DNA of 64,000 nucleotides, from positions 9,553,501-9,617,500 of the forward strand of contig JAUIMM010000088.1 in assembly GCA_031769625.1 (NCBI GenBank), read 5' to 3'. The first letter of the stretch is position 1. Each line of letters begins with the position of its first letter. This DNA is from Taudactylus pleione. Lineage: Eukaryota > Chordata > Amphibia > Anura > Myobatrachidae. Below, in pieces: positions 1-11,804 of this stretch. The notes beneath the pieces were generated by a model. The model saw only the letters and a list, made by a program, of their open reading frames with translations. It did not search any database and was not told the DNA's origin. A program made the translations under genes and the position numbers.

Positions 1-16
1 TGAGGCATTCTCACAT

Positions 17-559
17 AGGGGCCCATTTATCAGTGTATTTGAGGTATAATCCCTGAAAAGGTTTTCGGGGGTTTACCTCAAATATTAAGTATCCCCCTTA
101 TGTATTAAGGAGGGACCACAGCAGGTATCTCCGATACCTGCTGTGATCCCTCCATTACCGCTGGCAGCTTCTATGGGGGTGCGATGCTGCCAAATTTACC
201 AATATCTGTTAAGCAATGCATTCCTGATGTTGGCCCCCGCAGCTAATGCCATCTGAAGATGACGTTAGCCGCTGTAGCCTATGGGCTACACCGCGAATAA
301 TTAGCCGGCGGAGGGACCCGCTGGAATCCTCCCCGGCTATGGCGGATTTGCATGTCTAGTCCACGGGACTGCGCATGCGCAACACCCCCTGCACTGGCCG
401 GCCGCTCTCTGGAGACATCGCAGGGACTGGCTCCTTTCATTTCCCTGCATGCCCCAGATGATACTTCTGGCCGCTATGATCACATTTTGCAATGCAATCA
501 TGGGCGTTACTGGCATGTCCTGGTCGCGTTGCAAAAGCGATCATTGATAAATGGGCCCC
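17..559. mobile_element. Hairpin-rich miniature element, family B-like
   Basis: The termini GGGGCCCATTTATCA (17-31) and TGATAAATGGGCCCC (545-559) are exact inverted repeats. Inside, hairpins follow one another: a GAGGTA...TACCTC stem at about 46-85 with AAAGG/TTTTCGGGGG, and a long near-perfect hairpin at about 110-152 (GGAGGGACCACAGCAGGTAT with its complement). Open frames here are shadows. Confidence 0.75.
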
Positions 560-1229
560 ACGGGCAGTGTTCAGTGAGGGTGTCTATGCAGAGTTGGTCG
601 GAAACACCCAAATATACATCTTTTCCACCAAGTGTAGGCTGACACAAGTGCCCCCTGATGGAAATGGAGACTATAAAAGACAACTCTGCACACGGGCGAA
701 TATACGCGTACTTTCCATGCACGCAAAGGGATCATCTGCGACCGAGTTGCATTAAACTCTGCATCAGGCCCAGAACGTGTACAAGGTACAAGGCACTTGC
801 TGAATTAAGCTCAATCCTCTTGGAGTTTGCGATACTTTGTGGTGCTACCATTTAGGTAAACTTGGAGGGTGCTCTTTTCTTTTACTGACACCATAATAAA
901 ACATAGTTCAACATTTAAAATGTTAACTATTCCCTTGTTAAAAGCTGATCCACATGCAGGGGTGTATCTAGGGTACCGAGCGTCCCTGGCAAAGTAATGG
1001 ACTGGCACCCACTCCCCCCAAATTGTCTGAATAATGACACTCTGCTCGGCACTGGACATCTAGGAGCCAGGGGCATACCCTGGCAGTCCCACCTTAATTC
1101 TACCCTCTGGCCGCGGGATGCACCACTGGAAGGTGACTCCCCCTTGGCCGGAACCCCTGGCAAGTGCCATCCTGGCCAAGGGGGAGATTTAGGGGTGTAT
1201 GTTTTAAGACTTGAGGCAGGATGTACAAA
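560..1229. other. No gene seen
   Basis: Mixed unique-looking and repeat-like sequence. Short open frames lack any family resemblance. Confidence 0.5.
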
Positions 1230-1520
1230 AGTGAAAAATGCAGTAAAACACCCGAAAATGCAGTTTTCGGGGGTTTTACTGCATTTTCCATATGAATACA
1301 TTCCATATGCTATGCATTCCGTGCTTCGTCCCGGTGGGTAATGCCATCTTCAGGTGGCGTTACCCAATAGATGCCTATGGGCTTCTTATTAAGTAGCCCC
1401 CTCTGAGAGGGATCTAATTGGATCCCTCCCATCTCCCTTGTGCAGAAGGACGCCAGAGCGACTTCTGGGTGTTAAACTCTATCCTAGGGCATCGAAAAAG
1501 GACAGCTCTCATCTACTCTG
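1230..1520. mobile_element. Partial hairpin-chain element, family B, inverted relative to the 34.3-kb copy
   Basis: It shares with 34.45-34.74 kb, in opposite order, a long hairpin (1235-1288, AATGCAGTAAAAC paired with GTTTTACTGCATT), GGTAATGCCATCTTCAGGTGG, CCTATGGGCTTCTTA, GGGATCTAATTGGATCCC and AGAAGGACGCCAGAGCGACT. One end is lost. Confidence 0.75.
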
Positions 1521-1744
1521 CGGGAACCTGCAGGAGATGGCTCATGGAATAGTAGGCTGCCCTCTTGCATTCCACCACTTACTAGTGAAGCGGGCAGGAT
1601 GGGGATTAAAATGGCTGTAAACAAAGTCCATGGGGAGGGGGCTGGGCCAATATTTATGTTATTACCAGTTATTTATATAGATAATACTTTGCCATTCACA
1701 TCAGTCCCTGCCCAAGTGGAACTTACAATTCACATTCCCTACCA

Positions 1745-2000
1745 TATGTACACACACATACACACTAGGGTTAACTTTTTTATTTTGGAGCCAATTAAAC
1801 TATCAGTATATTTTTGGAGTGTGTGTGGGAGGACACCGGAGTACCCGGAGGAAACCCACGCAAGCACAGGGAAGATATACAGTACAAACTCCACACAGTT
1901 AAGGACATGGTGGGAGTCAAACCTAAGACTTCATGGCTGTGAGGCAGTAATTCTAACCATTATACCATCCATGCTGCACAATATGATGCAATTCTATGAT
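1745..2000 (-). mobile_element. LINE-derived fragment (L2/CR1-like), antisense
   Basis: GGAGTACCCGGAGGAAACCC, followed by ACAAACTCCACACAG, GGGAGTCAAACCTAAGAC and GCTGTGAGGCAGTAATTCTA, is the reverse complement of a repeat widespread in fish and amphibians. The clade assignment is from memory. Confidence 0.6.
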
Positions 2001-3616
2001 AATTGCATCATTTCAACTCCGCCCCTTCTTCTCAGATGTGCAATTCGCTACATTTTGCAGTGAGGGTACAGGCCTAATGACACAACTAGTATGTACAGTA
2101 ACAGTACACACCCAACAGCAGCCTCCTGCTTCTCCAGGAGAGGAGGTTATAAATGTAGGTAAGTATGTATAAAAGACTCTGGCACAGTGGCTTATTTCTG
2201 AAGACATCAACAATGTGCGCTCATAACTAAATGCAGATAATCTCCTGTACTGTATGCAGAGTTGTAATCATCTGATGACCGCAAATGCCCAGTAGTGTGG
2301 CCGGGATTAGACCTCAAAGTAAAATAATTGCACTACTGATCGCTTTACTTTATTATGTACGTTTGAGATGTAAAAGTTTACAAACTAAACATATCCTTTA
2401 TAAATTAATAAACTTTAATTTAGTATATTATATTAAAAAATGTGCAAAAAAAATATTACATTTATGATGGGTGGGGTGGATATGGGTTCCTATGCTTAAT
2501 TCTTGTTTATCTAAGCAGATTCCTTGGTTAGTCATTGTACCAAGTTGTAGCAATAACTGAGCATACAGTATAGACTGGGGATCTGTGGTATATTAATTTA
2601 AGGAAATCTCATATATCACATTCCTGTCAAATCTCACAGACTTGTTGACCAAATAAACCTGTGACGCCCCGCTGGTGTGCTGTCTATGAAACACTTGCAC
2701 CACAAGAGAGAGAGAGGACAAATTGAAGAACCTTATATAGGTTACAGAAATGCACAGTTTAATTCTTGGGAATTAAGTGCTGAGTCTGGCAGGTTTCCTT
2801 TGTAATATCCAATGTGTTGCAATTTGTTATTGTAGCTGGATTAATCATCATCCAGCCTATACAAAGTCTGATTTTATTTTAGTGTGAGGATGCCTGTGTT
2901 CTCCTTCTCTACAAAATGTTTGGTAATTTATATATGTATAAATTAGAGTTTTTCTTAAAAAATGTCATTAAAAAAAGAAAGCCAAGTTACACTCCCAAGC
3001 TTACCAGGCCCGTCGCTATCTCCCCACGTCACTCCATAAAATTACTGTCACCTAGTCATGAGAGCAATTGTGGAAAACATTTCTTCAAAATCAAGATTTA
3101 CCTTTTTCCAGAAGTGGAAAATTCTGGCTAAACACTCTTCGGGTTAGGTTGTGGCTTTGTCATTACAAAGAATGGCACTTTTCACTGTATTTTTAAATTA
3201 GCCTTTTAATAGAGCTGGGATGTTGGCAGCAAATTTATTCTGCTGTGTGGGGCAGTTGGGCTATCATGGGGGCACTGAAGGCCAAATTATACTGGCAGAT
3301 TGTCTGCAATGTTGTGGCCAAACAGAATAAGGTGAATATTTAACTGAACATTTTTTAAACAATTTAAATCATCTTTATTATGACAGTCCACAGTCTGATA
3401 CCACTGGCCTTTGGTAATACAATTACAATTCTCCTTCTTAATTAAAAAAAAATAGCTGTGCCCCCTTAATTATTCTTATTAATCCTGTCTGTAGCCTTTG
3501 CAATTATTATATAAATCTCTGTGTCTCCTGTAATGTATTTGCCACATTAATCTGTACTAATAATATTTGCAGCAAAATAATAATCATTTCTGGCCCCAAT
3601 ATTGTCTGTACTATAG
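2001..3616. other. No gene seen
   Basis: AT-rich sequence with short random frames. No exon, RNA or repeat boundary could be supported. Confidence 0.5.
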
Positions 3617-3925
3617 TGACATAAGCATTATACACACGTAAAGATTTTCTGTCCAACCATCCAACTAGTTGATTGGTTGGAATGAAAATCTGGTAAGGTA
3701 TGAAAGCAAATGACAATCAGCAATTTGCTCCCAAATGCCGGAAAATGGACAAAAACTGTTGTTTGAACAAATTGTTTAGATCAAACATTTAACAAACTTG
3801 TCTGACGACCGTTTTCATCTGTTTTCTGGCATTTAGGAGCAAATTGCTGATCATCAGTTACTCCCATACGTTACCAGATTTTCATTTCAATCAAGTAGTT
3901 GGATGGTTGGACAGAAAATCTTTAC
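3617..3925. mobile_element. Palindromic miniature element, degenerate copy of the 35.3-kb family
   Basis: CCAACTAGTTGATTGGTTGG, CAGCAATTTGCTCCCAAATG, GTTGTTTGAACAAA and the inverted half (CATTTAGGAGCAAATTGCTG) match the elements at 35315-35633 and 35718-36024. The terminal few bases have decayed. Confidence 0.8.
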
Positions 3926-4372
3926 ATGTGTATGTAGCTCAATACTACCCATTTTTAATCTTTTTTTCTTGATCCCACATAGTTCAATGGGATATTGGAA
4001 AAAAAAAACCATTAAGAAACAGCTGGAGTATCCCTGTCACAAATTAGTTAAGATTGGAATGCCCGCCTATAATATAGCCAATCATGAACGGTCTTTTAAA
4101 AGGGGAGAAGGTTTTTTTACACAATGAGAGGTGATATAGTTGAGATTTCAGCTATCTTGCCTGTCATACCCACTTCTTTTTTGGGCCATTTTTTTTGTTT
4201 TTCATCAGGTTAACCTGCAATTTGTATAATGTATTTGTGGAATTGTAATTTTTTTAATAGATGACATTAGGATGCTGATTTGCAGCAGGTCACTATCGAA
4301 AATGGTAACTTTTTTTTTTCTGCAATTTTCCAGCGAGTCTAATTCGGAGGTCTGCGTCTGTCAGATAGAAGG

Positions 4373-5803
4373 CTTGGGGCAGGGCCACCATCAGGGGGGG
4401 ACTGACAGAACTATAGTCCCAGGCCCAGACAGAAAGGGGGCCCAGGTAGCAGCGGAGTGGACAAGTGCCGGCGGTATTTTACATTTGGAGCCGGCTGCAA
4501 GCTGATCGGAGCTTACGGACCGGCAGGCAGCCAATCAGGAGCGGCCGCAGCTGCAGCTCCTGATTGGCTGCCGGCCAGCAAGCTCTGATTGGCTTGCGGC
4601 AAGTGCTATAGTCAAAGTGCCGTTGCCTGCCCCCCGGGTCCCTCTCTCTCTCTCTCTCTGTCTGGGTACAACAACCCCGCCTATCAGTGGGGAGAGGCTG
4701 TGCAAGGAAGACAGCAGCCGGGGAGAGAGGGAGCAGCAGCGGAGAAGCTATCTACAGCCGCCGCGTGATGATGCAGAGGAAGGATGGGCAGGAGCAGGAG
4801 AGGCTGGACACTGACCAGGTACATAGACTCCCGCTCTCACACCCTCATCCTGCTCTCACACCCTCAGTCTGCTCTCACACTCTCACTCTGCTCTTCCACC
4901 CACACCCTGCTCACACCCTCACCCTGCTCACACCCTCACCCTGCTCACACCCTCACCCTGCTCTCACACTCACCCTGCTCTCACACTCTCACCCTGTTCT
5001 CACACCCTCACCCTGCTCTCACACCCTCAGTCTGCTCTCACACTCTCACTCTGCTCTTCCACCCACACCCTGCTCACACCCTCACCCTGCTCACACCCTC
5101 ACCCTGCTCTCACACTCTCACCCTGCTCTCACCCACACCCTCACTCTGTTCTCACATTATCACCCTGCTCTCACACCTTTACCCTCCCTCCCACGGCTCA
5201 CACCCTCACCTTGCTCACACCCTCACCTTACTCTCACACCTTCACCCTGCTCTCACACCCTCACTCTGCTCTTCCACCCACACCCTGCTCACACCCTCAC
5301 CCTGCTCACACCCTCACCCTGCTCACACCCTCACCCTGCTCTCACACTCACCCTGCTCTCACACTCTCACCCTGCTCTCACACCCACACCCTCACCCTGT
5401 TCTCACACCCTCACCCTGCTCTCACACCTTTACCCTCCCTCCCACGGCTCACACCCTCACCCTGCTCACACCCTCACCTTACTCTCACACCCTCACCCTG
5501 CTCTCACACCCTCACCCTCACCCTGTTCTCACACCCACACCCTCACCCTGCTCTTACACCCACACCCTCACCCTGCTCTTACACCCACACCCTCACCCTG
5601 CTATCACACGTTTACGCTCCCTTCCAGGGCTCACACCCTCACCCTCTTGATGCTCACACCCTCACCATCACACTGTTCACCCACATTATCCACAGCGACA
5701 CCCACCTCTGACACACTGCCCCCCCTCCACTTAAGGGGAGGGTCCCTGCCTATTATGTCAGTCCCGGGCCCCATAATTTCTGATGGCAGCCCTGCCTGGG
5801 GGC
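4373..5803. mobile_element. Terminal-inverted-repeat element enclosing a minisatellite
   Basis: GGGGCAGGGCCACCATCAGG near 4377 is inverted as CTGATGGCAGCCCTGCC near 5779-5797, and a GACTGACA block inside the left end is matched by TGTCAGTC at 5756. Near the left end lies a 16-bp perfect hairpin (4527-4542 with 4556-4571, GCAGCCAATCAGGAGC). The superfamily is not identified. Confidence 0.5.
4842..5700. repeat. Minisatellite, CACCCTGCTCTCA-type unit
   Basis: Units of about 12-16 bp built from CACCCTCACCCTGCTCTCA repeat for about 860 bp. Long plus-strand frames rich in HPSL are by-products of the repeat. Confidence 0.95.
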
Positions 5804-5899
5804 AAGCAACAGTGGTGAGGTGGAGTTGAAGTGAAGGGCCACTGAGTACCCGCTGGTGTGTGTAGTGCCGAGTGCATCAGCTGAGTTCTGGCAGTTAAA

Positions 5900-6097
5900 G
5901 GGGTCTATTTTCTAAGCAGTGTTAGGAGACAGAATGAAGAGTGATAAGTCTGTGATAAGATGCCAGCCAATCATCTCCCAACTGTCATTTTTCAAATGCA
6001 GCCTGTGAGATGGCAGTTGGGAGCTGATTGGCTGGCACTTATCATTTCCTTATCACTTTTCACTCTGTCTCCTAACACTGCTTTATAAATAGACCCC
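5900..6097. mobile_element. Palindromic miniature element, 198 bp, flanked by AAA
   Basis: GGGGTCTATTTTCTAAGCAG at the left is inverted at the right as CTGCTTTATAAATAGACCCC, and complementarity continues through GTGTTAGGAGACAGA and CAGCCAATCA. AAA flanks both ends (5897-5899, 6098-6100), compatible with a 3-bp duplication. Confidence 0.85.
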
Positions 6098-6201
6098 AAA
6101 GAGAGAGAGGCAGTGTCCATTTCAGCGTGGCAGCACTGTGGCCGCAATGGACCCTTGGGTCTGACTGGCTACTAAGTCAGAAGGGAGACATCCCAAAGTT
6201 A

Positions 6202-7088
6202 GGGCCGTATTCAATTAGGAACGAAAAGCCGCGATCCACGAAAAAGTATCGCCAATTGCGACTTTTCACCAGGCGGAAACTTATCTCCGTATTCAATTCC
6301 ATCCGCTTTTCACAAACATGGAAACTCAATGCAATGTAATAGGTGAAAATTATTCGCCTCTGAATAGCAGGAGAAAACAAGTGCAAAATGTTTATTTTGG
6401 GGTGCAAAGGTGGGGAAACCACTCAGAGCCCTTGGGACAGCCCCCAAAGGATGACTGCGTAAAAAAATAAAAAATAAAAAAAAGAGCGGGACACCCCAAA
6501 AAGTACTTTGAATTTGGGGGCGAAAAAAGCACAAAGTGGGGGGACAAGTTTTCAAACTAGTGAAATAAGGTTCTGCGGGTGCTTTAAGAAGGGGTCAAGT
6601 GTTTTTGGGATTGCAGATGCTTTTATGAGGGTGGAAATTCGCAAATATTAAAACTGCACTTTAGAGACATTAAAATATGCTAGCACCCATTTTCAGGTAC
6701 CCCAAATTTGCCAGGACTACTTATTTTCTCCCAAAAATACTGCTTTACGCTATTCTTCACCACTTGTGCAAATACGGTAATTAGTGGCAATTGTGTGAAC
6801 TTAAGTACCCCAAACAGTTGTGTTAGGGCTAATCAGGCACTACTACATTGATCTCCAATGTTTCTGCATCTTTTTGGGGGGCTCAGGCTGATTTCCCTGA
6901 TTCTGAAACCACTTTTCACCTGTTCTGACTTCGCGTGTCTCTGTTTTCGCTTCTTTTTAAATTGAATAGGGCAAATCGCGGGTACGTGCACAATAAGTTT
7001 CCACGGCTAAAATACGCAATGTAGACGAGAAGTCCGGAATACTGAAACTGAAACTTATCGTGTACGCAAAACTAATTAAATACGGGCC
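6202..7088. mobile_element. Harbinger-like element, GTATTCAATT family (copy 1)
   Basis: It starts GGGCCGTATTCAATTAGG after TTA and ends AATTAAATACGGGCC before TAA. GGCGGAAACTTATC-like and GTGCAAAATG-type blocks and TIRs are shared with the 49.98-kb element. No transposase frame is visible. Confidence 0.7.
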
Positions 7089-7254
7089 TAAGTCTGTACC
7101 ACACCTCGCTATTTATATATGTTAGTCTTGCTAAATGCTGGAGAGGTATAAACCATTAAGGAATCCACGTACAAAGTGGAGATAATGGGGCTAAATGAAA
7201 AAGAAAAAGAAAGAGAATTTTGCTCCCCCCTGCCAAAAATGTTTCAGACGCCCC

Positions 7255-7440
7255 CCCTTATGACACAATAAGTAATGCCACTTATATCACATTATGCCAC
7301 ACCATAATGCCCCTTACAACACATTATGGCACACAGTAATGCCCTTACACATTATGCCACAAAATAATGCCACGTATAACACATAATGACACAGAGTAAT
7401 GCCCTTATAACAAATTATGCCACACCATGCCCCTTATACA
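7255..7440. repeat. Short tandem region, CATTATGCCACA-type
   Basis: Degenerate units of roughly 35-40 bp with AATGCCCTTA and CATTATGCCAC abut the next minisatellite. Confidence 0.7.
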
Positions 7441-8125
7441 GTGGCCCCTGTAGTAGTCCTCCTGTAGTTGTGCCCCCTGTAGTTGTGCCCATATGCAGTG
7501 TCCACTGTAGTCGAGCCCATATGCCATGCCCCCTGTAGTTGTGCCCCCTGTAGTTGAGCCCATATACAGTGACCCCTGTAGTTGAGCTCATATGCAGTGC
7601 CCCCTGTAATTGAGCCCATATGCCGTGCCCCCTGTAGTTGAGCCCATATGCCATGCCCCCTGTAGTTGAGCCCATATGCAGTGCCCCCTGTAGTTGAGCC
7701 CATATGCCATGCCCCCTGTAATTGAGCCCATATGCCATGCCCCCTGTAATTGAGCCCATATGCCATGCCCCCTGTAGTTGAGCCCATATGCCGTGCCCCC
7801 TGTAATTGTGCCCATATGCCGTGTCCCCTGTAATTGAGCCCATATTCTGTGTCCCCGTAGTTGAGCCCATATGCCATGCCCCTTGTAATTGAACCCATAT
7901 GCAGTGTCCACTGTAGTTGTGCCCATATGCCATGTCCCCTGTGGCTGAGCCCATATGCCATGCCCCTTGTAATTGAGCCCATATGCCATGCCCCCTGTAA
8001 TTGAGCCCATATGCCATGTCCCCTGTAGTTGAGCCCATATGCCATGCCCCCTGTAATTGAGCCCATATGCCATGTCCCCTGTAGTTGAGCCCATATGCCA
8101 TGCCTCCTGTAGTTGAGCCCCCACC
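7441..8125. repeat. 28-bp minisatellite, about two dozen copies
   Basis: The unit GCCATGCCCCCTGTAGTTGA plus GCCCATAT repeats with few changes. Because 28 is not a multiple of three, every frame on the minus strand cycles through the same peptide, which explains three overlapping long open frames. Confidence 0.96.
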
Positions 8126-8650
8126 CCCCAGTAGTTTCTTTTGCCTTCAGCCTTTAAGCGCTAAGAACAGGCTTGATTATTGCACTGCTAAGTGACTCAG
8201 CTATTACTAACAAGAAATCTCACTTACTGTCAGCTGTCTTCTCCAGCACCGGCTTCGCCACCTCTAGCTGCCGTTATCTGCCTCTCCTCACTGGAGCAGC
8301 AGTTAGAGAGCTCTTTGTCATTTTGGCTGCTTGTCAATAAAAAAAAAACTCACCGCTGCAGCTGCGCTCCAGAGGAGAGGTGAGTGAGAGAGTCCACACA
8401 GTGCAGCCAGGAGGAGGCGGAATGTGTCCCTGCTCACACCGCCAAGGGGGTACTTTACGTTCACTCTCCTCGGTGGGGATATTTTTAGTGCACATCGCAT
8501 TAGCTGCCTCCTGCTTTGCAGCAATAACAGGCAAAGCAAGAGATGCTTTTTCTCCACAGTAAGTAGAGTATTAGTACATAGAACCCTCTGTGCTGGAGAT
8601 ATATAAACCACTAAGTGCTGGAGAGATATGTGCACCCAGGACCGAGATAT
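8126..8650. other. No gene seen
   Basis: GC-moderate sequence with CAG-containing stretches; no conserved frame or splice pattern recognised. Confidence 0.5.
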
Positions 8651-9130
8651 AGGCCCGTATTCAATTTGAGGCGAAAAGTCCGGACTTTTTTGCCTGCTGG
8701 ACTTTACGCCTGTTTTGCAGGCGGAAAAGTATTGCGCGTGTCCCTGCTTATCCCAGTATTCAATTTGTAAGGATGCAAAAATGGGACCCGGTGAAACTGG
8801 AACAGGTGAAAAGTCCTGTAAATTTTCGGGAAATCATCTTGGCACCCCCTAAAGATGTCCTGACATGGGGGATTACTATGAGTACCTCCGATTTGGCCTG
8901 CTGAGTCGGGTTTTCAAATAGCCTCGGCAGGTGCATAAATGCGCCTGTGAAGAACAGATGAAGAATAGCATTTAGCAATTTTTTGGATAAACATCATCAT
9001 TCCTGGAAAAAAAGTCCATGAAAGATGATGTTTGTCCATGAAAGATGACGTTTTGCTTCTTTCTGAGACCCAATTTTTGGCGGGAAAAATACGAATTTGG
9101 CGGAAAAATCCGAACTAATCCGAGCCTGCA
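8651..9130. mobile_element. Partial GTATTCAATTTGAGGCGAAA element
   Basis: CCCGTATTCAATTTGAGGCG, GTCCGGACTTTTT and GCAGGCGGAAAAGTATTGCG match the terminal part of the 49.98-kb element. The opposite end is not recognisable; an (AT)n run follows at 9131. Confidence 0.6.
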
Positions 9131-9839
9131 CATATATATATATATATATATATACATACAGTATATACATATAATATGTATTATACACACCACATACATA
9201 CTATCTGATGTAGCTCAGCAACTGCTGCAGGTTGCTGACTGATAGGGACAGGAATAATCCAGAAAAGAAGCAGAGGGTGAGGTGTTTGTCAGGAAGCTGT
9301 TCAACTTTGCCTGTGGCTGAGCAGCAGCAGCAGCAGCTCGTCTCTCCACCCTCCCCTCGCGATGCCACCGCTGATCCAGTGATGCTGCTGATGCACACAG
9401 CCACACACAGATGGAGCCCACCACTGCGCCTCAAGCTGCCACTGCTGGGTCAGTCAACAGCTGATGCCCGACATGTGGCTGCACTGTGCCCAGCGGACCA
9501 GTTCGACGTTGGCTGCAGCGACAACTGCAGGGGTGGTGGTGCTGCAGCATCTGCGCCACTTATTGTTAGAGGACTAGAGGAAGCTGCTTGGGACAATGGA
9601 GGAGAGGTACCCCTGTCAGGGCTGGCGCATGGAGGTGACCGCATACATTGTTTCCAGCAGTTCCACCTGGTGTAACACTCCTTTGGTACATGCCCTTTGA
9701 GGGAGGATTGTGTAAAAGCAATGTAGATGCCCACTTCCCCTGTCGCACATCCTATAATACCTTCCAATCCAGCTTTAACATTGGTAACATCGAAGTACAT
9801 CGGAGACACACCCCCAGTGTGAAAAAAAAAAAAGAATTG
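9131..9839. other. No gene seen; AT microsatellite and CAG run
   Basis: (TA)n occurs at about 9131-9155 and (CAG)n near 9320. A 147-codon plus-strand frame (9232-9675) has no recognisable domain and I regard it as chance. Confidence 0.45.
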
Positions 9840-10300
9840 TGTACGTGTTAGCCACACTTATCAGCAACGGTGCTGTGCTGCCTGTGTCATTTATTAAGGG
9901 GCTGCTGCCTCGTTCAGGGGTGCTTCCCTGCCCCCAGTGTGAAAAAAATAAAAACTATTTTTTGTGTGTGTTTGTTAGCCACACTTATCAGCAACGTAGG
10001 TGCGCAAAGGTGCTGTGCTGCTTGTGTCGTTTATCAAGAGGCTGCTACCTTGTTCGGGTGCTCTTCCTCCCAAGTGCCCCCAAAAATGTATTCAATCAAT
10101 CAATCTGTTTTATATTTGTGTATGTGTGAGCGTTAGCCACATGTATCAGCACCTTAGGTGCGCAGGGGTGCTGTGCTGCCTGTGTCGTTAATCAAGAGGT
10201 TGCTGTCTCATTCGGGTACTCTCCCTCCCCAGTGCCCCCCAAAAATTAATTCAATCAATCTGTGTTTTTTTGTGTGTGTGTGCGCGTTAGCAATGGCATC
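9840..10300. repeat. Tandem repeat, three to four units of about 125-158 bp
   Basis: Units start GTTAGCCACA (9848, 9975, 10133) and contain GGTGCTGTGCTGCCTGTGTC, GTTCGGGTGCTC and a T/G-rich segment. Short frames in each unit repeat MLCCLCRL-like peptides and are not genes. Confidence 0.85.
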
Positions 10301-10690
10301 ACAAAACTCCTCTGCTGAGATTAGCATAAACATTTTCAAAGGTGAAAATAGAGGATATGGTTTAAAACACTGCGTTCTCTGATTATTGTGTCCCTTCTCC
10401 CAGTTCCTACCCATGGCCCCTCTACCTGAATTTCAGCGAGGCAGCGGGGCAACTCCATGCAACCGTATTCCAGAATGCAGCTGCTCCTCCTGTAGCCCAG
10501 GTCAGAAGATGTGTGGGTGGGTGTAGTGATGATATGTACTAAAATGGAGCTCACATCCACTAAAGTGGACAATGAATCCCCAATCTAACAGGGAGCGCAG
10601 CTGTAATTTATACACTAAACAGGACGATATAGGCTTGGGTGATGGTATAATCTGGGGTGATGTATACATCATCCTCTTCACACAATATTA
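10301..10690. other. No gene seen
   Basis: Sequence between the tandem repeat and the DIRS element; nothing recognisable. Confidence 0.5.
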
Positions 10691-10700
10691 ATTTCTATTT

Positions 10701-10843
10701 CAGGTTCCTTAGGGTCCACAGGTGATCTTGGGGGTATAGGTGATGACGTAGGCATCGGGCACCATGCAGTTAATTTATTTCCCCCAGGATGCACTGGTCC
10801 CCCTTCATACCCCACCTCCCAGCCAGGGCATCACTCAGTTTAG
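10701..10843 (+). repeat. DIRS left inverted terminal repeat
   Basis: It begins CAGGTTCCTTAGGGTCCACA and matches the inverse of 21854-21993 until TCACTCAGT(T/C)TAG, where similarity ends. Confidence 0.92.
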
Positions 10844-11804
10844 AGTGGTGCCCCAGTCGGAGAGGTTGGGGAGCACCAGGTTTGCAGGGGGGCTATCAGA
10901 AGAGCCCCTGAAGTTTGGTACTGCTGACTGGAGTCAGCAGGTTTGATTGGACGGCCCTGACATTAGGACCTCCGCTCCTATATCCCCCCTGCCGGAGCCA
11001 CGTCCTGGCACAGCTGTGAGTCTCGGTGGGAGCGGCGTGTCCCTGCTAGCGGGACATGTCTGTTCCCAGGGCTGTAGCGGCAGTAGAGGGAGAGAAGGTA
11101 AGACTGCGTGCGGACGGGAGCCGCCGCAAGGCAGCCTGTTATCGCCGGGCAGGGGACGCCCGGAGCCGACCAACAGTGGTGCCCGGCCCCCCATACCCGG
11201 CGTCCTCTAGGCCACCAGGGACAAGTTACCGCTGACTCTGGAGTAGGAAGGGCCCGGCGTCCCCGGTGGTTCTCAGCCTGGGCGGGGCAGATGGCATGCC
11301 TGCACAGCAGCCGGCCCTCCTCCCCACTCTGGGTGCCTTTGCCTTGCTCTCAGGCCATGCTGTAGTGGACTCCTCCTACAGGCACCACCCCCCAGCAAGC
11401 GTTTGGTAGCCATTTTCTGACTCCCAGGCAGCGGTGAGTAGATGGTGTCATGTGTCCCTTACATACTTTGATTACCGGATCTGGTATGTAGTTGCAGCCT
11501 TCATTAATCCTTTTGGCTTTGACGTTGATTTGCAGCGCTTTTAACCCTTTCAGCCTTCAATGACTTTAAGATTGATTTAAAGTGCCAGGTAGCACAGAGT
11601 TTTTCTCCTGCATTGTTTGTGACTGTTCGCTAGCATCTGAATGTGTCTGCTTTACTTTCTACTAAAAATAAAGTATATTGCTTTACACTGTTTTTCCGTT
11701 TAACCTCTGACTTGCTGTCCAAGTCTAGTTAGGTCACAAACATATTCTGTGTATAGTGTTGCTTGTACCCCTATTTACACAGATATACCTATATATCCTT
11801 TCAC

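Noticed and set aside
1901..1975. tRNA-like sequence (GGGAGTCAAACCTAAGAC)
   Set aside because: It lies in an antisense LINE or SINE-type repeat and no cloverleaf with a proper anticodon stem was found.
4687..5829. Plus-strand open frame of 380 codons with HPHPALTLTLLSHSHP repeats
   Set aside because: Pure translation of the CACCCTGCTCTCA minisatellite; two further frames are open over the same repeat.
7415..8124. Minus-strand frames of 178-228 codons with GHGIWAQLQGAWHMGS repeats
   Set aside because: The 28-bp unit cycles through all frames and has no stop, so all frames are open by construction; no conserved domain.
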